DNA of 32,046 nt from Bacteroidaceae bacterium (GTDB taxonomy: Bacteria > Bacteroidota > Bacteroidia > Bacteroidales > Bacteroidaceae), in NCBI GenBank assembly GCA_900769765.1, contig CAAGHW010000029.1:1-32046 (forward strand), in the 5' to 3' direction. The notes beneath the pieces are model-generated. The model had not been told where the DNA came from, made no database searches, and saw only the letters and a list, made by a program, of their open reading frames with translations. This document shows positions 30,670-32,046 of the stretch, piece after piece. Within the stretch, counting starts at the first letter, position 1, and each line of letters begins with the position of its first letter. The position numbers and the translations under genes were made by a program.

Positions 30670-32046
30670 TCTGTAACAGGGCGCACACTATAACCCCAGT
30701 CGCGGGAGTTGGCATCGCACCCAAGAGTACTCCTTGTCAAGTCCAAGCTACACGCTTTGTTACTATAATCTCCTAAGGTACGACCACCTGTCAACGAGTT
30801 CGACCAATAGTAACCGATTCCTCCCTCGAGATAAACTTTATCAACATTGTATCCTGCCGCAGGGAGGAAGATACTATTACCGTTAGGACCGGTAAAAATA
30901 CGACCTTTAACACCATTCTGAGTTATCCACTTAGTAGTGCAAATTTCACATAATTCTTCAAAATCTTCGTATGTGGGCATACGCCAAGTGCCGCCCCATT
31001 TAACATGGGCAACGTCATCTTCGGGGTCGAGAACTCTTTTGCTATCAACTATACCGTAATTACTTTCAAGGCAATACTTTGTCATACTATAATTACGTTT
31101 CTCATCAAGATAGCAATGTTTATAAGTACTCCAATGGTAATATTCCTTTTCTTCAATCTCACCCCAAGCATAATAACCGCCATAGTCCTCAGGATATGCA
31201 GCACCTACATTACAGGTTGCCCACTTCAAACCGCTTGGCAAACCAAGGTCAACATATTCATGCCCATTAATTGCCTGTTCTACTTTTTTAAATTTAGCAA
31301 CCAACTGCCAATTCTCTTCAACAGTAAATGTATAAGTTGCTTCAGTACTAACAGGTTCATTGCTATTACCAACAAACCAACCAATGAAATCGCAATTTGC
31401 GGCAGGAGTGGCCACAACGGTTACTTCCTCACCAATCTGAATATACTGTGAAAGTTCTGAAGAATTCTCAAAAGAAACTGTACCATAGCCACCACTACTT
31501 ATTGAAACCAAAGGCCATTTATTGAATTTGGCTACTAAAGCGACACCTTCATTTACTGTAAATGTATAAGTTAAGTCAGTGCTAACAGGAGTCTCGCTAT
31601 CGCCGACAAACCAACCAAGGAAATCGCAATTTGCATCAGCAACAGCTTCTACGGTCAACTCTGTACCTATCAGCACATTATTCAATAATGTTTCTTCAAT
31701 ATCTTTAAAAGATACTTTACCGTAACCTGCACTGCGGACTGAAACAGAAAAAGATTTCTCAAACTTTGCCAACAATGCTATATCCTTGCTTACTGTAAAG
31801 GTAAAAATAGCGTCGGTGCTTACAGGAACGTCGCTATTTCCTAAATACCAACCTAAGAAATTATAACCATCATCGGGAGTGGCTACCACCTCTACACCAT
31901 TGCCGATAAGCACATTTGCTGAAAAGCCGATGTAATTAGTGATTTCTGCACTACCGCCATTGGTACTACTAACGCTTATTTTACAGATGAGAGAGTCGTT
32001 CTTATCGTCATCGCCGTTATTATCGCTACACGATACAATCAGCGAA
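30666..32046 (-). CDS. Surface-type lipoprotein with InlB-like repeats and a FISUMP domain (5' truncated)
   Basis: The visible 459 residues begin inside a lipoprotein signal peptide: LIVSC gives the lipobox, with the cysteine codon at 32028-32030. SDNNGDDDKND follows, an acidic stretch like the surface-export signal of Bacteroidota lipoproteins. Three repeats of about 78 residues follow, each with a GYGxVSF-like start, a (F/L)(L/I)GW(F/Y)(V/L)G centre, PVST, and an end in AKF. They resemble bacterial InlB B-type repeats. The C-terminal 200 residues begin EYVDLGLPSGLKWATCNVGA and end DWGYSVRPVTE, the pattern of the FISUMP domain common in Bacteroidales lipoproteins. Only the first residues of the signal peptide lie outside the window. 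The ligand or role is unknown; adhesion or glycan contact is possible. Confidence 0.9.
   Translation of the reverse strand, partial: SLIVSCSDNNGDDDKNDSLICKISVSSTNGGSAEITNYIGFSANVLIGNGVEVVATPDDGYNFLGWYLGNSDVPVSTDAIFTFTVSKDIALLAKFEKSFSVSVRSAGYGKVSFKDIEETLLNNVLIGTELTVEAVADANCDFLGWFVGDSETPVSTDLTYTFTVNEGVALVAKFNKWPLVSISSGGYGTVSFENSSELSQYIQIGEEVTVVATPAANCDFIGWFVGNSNEPVSTEATYTFTVEENWQLVAKFKKVEQAINGHEYVDLGLPSGLKWATCNVGAAYPEDYGGYYAWGEIEEKEYYHWSTYKHCYLDEKRNYSMTKYCLESNYGIVDSKRVLDPEDDVAHVKWGGTWRMPTYEDFEELCEICTTKWITQNGVKGRIFTGPNGNSIFLPAAGYNVDKVYLEGGIGYYWSNSLTGGRTLGDYSNKACSLDLTRSTLGCDANSRDWGYSVRPVTE
31281..31982 (-). repeat. Three tandem repeats of about 234-237 bases within the lipoprotein gene
   Basis: The repeats encode three InlB-like units. 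Two downstream units share nearly identical DNA blocks 234 bases apart, for example around 31372 and 31606 (ACAAACCAACCAA followed by GAAATCGCAATTTGC). The third, at the protein N-terminal side, is more diverged. Such similarity suggests recent duplication or recombination between units. Confidence 0.8.

Noticed and set aside
31281..31982. Repeats considered as a CRISPR array
   Set aside because: The units are about 234 bases, diverged and in frame within a coding region; no short direct repeats with unique spacers are present.

Overview
The window looks like chromosomal DNA of a gut-type member of the Bacteroidales (Bacteroidota). Supporting signs are promoters with the TTTG / TAnnTTTG pattern of the Bacteroidota primary sigma factor, almost no Shine-Dalgarno sequences, secreted proteins ending in a YDLxG...GIY...GKK tail, a surface-type lipoprotein with an acidic stretch after its lipobox cysteine, and family choices common in this order (DcaP-like porin, PiT transporter fused to a PhoU-like tail, FISUMP domain). 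The genus cannot be fixed from the sequence alone. No phage, insertion sequence, CRISPR array or rRNA gene was seen.

Layout. 1-5.3 kb: the tail of a possible outer-membrane protein gene, then on the minus strand an oxygen-defence pair (desulfoferrodoxin and rubrerythrin), a queuosine-precursor transporter, endonuclease IV and a phosphate transporter. 5.5-7.4 kb: a DcaP-like porin (minus) divergent from a DoxX-like membrane protein (plus). 7.4-18.2 kb: a glycan-degrading region with a large multidomain sialidase (minus), mutS2 (minus), a very large secreted GH31 enzyme with FN3, F5/8C, dockerin and cohesin-like modules (plus), and a small secreted protein whose only domain resembles an accessory domain of the sialidase. 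18.3-21.8 kb: a tight plus-strand cluster of an alpha/beta hydrolase, a membrane-anchored Mur ligase and a D-Ala-D-Ala ligase. 21.9-25.3 kb: an acyl-CoA synthetase-like enzyme and a cytoplasmic SGNH hydrolase (minus), divergent from a membrane LytTR regulator (plus). 25.4-26.6 kb: an unexplained hairpin-rich intergenic block, a radical SAM protein and a tRNA-Lys with its own promoter and terminator. 26.7-32 kb: AI-2E family transporter and rsmI (minus), a HAD nucleotidase and type I asparaginase operon (plus), and the 5'-truncated gene of a repeat-bearing surface lipoprotein (minus).

How the genes may work together. Sialidase and GH31 are plausibly complementary in host O-glycan (mucin) breakdown: the first removes terminal sialic acid, and the second may act on the exposed alpha-linked sugar, perhaps GalNAc (inference). 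The Mur ligase and Ddl are adjacent and would act in sequence: Ddl makes D-Ala-D-Ala and the ligase attaches it. The ligase is unusual because a multi-pass membrane region stands where MurF normally carries its UDP-substrate domain. Most remaining genes are ordinary housekeeping genes. The points I consider most worth following are the membrane Mur ligase cluster, the dockerin plus cohesin-like GH31 protein, the domain shared by the sialidase and the small secreted protein, the structured element near 25.4 kb, and the triple motif upstream of the LytTR gene.
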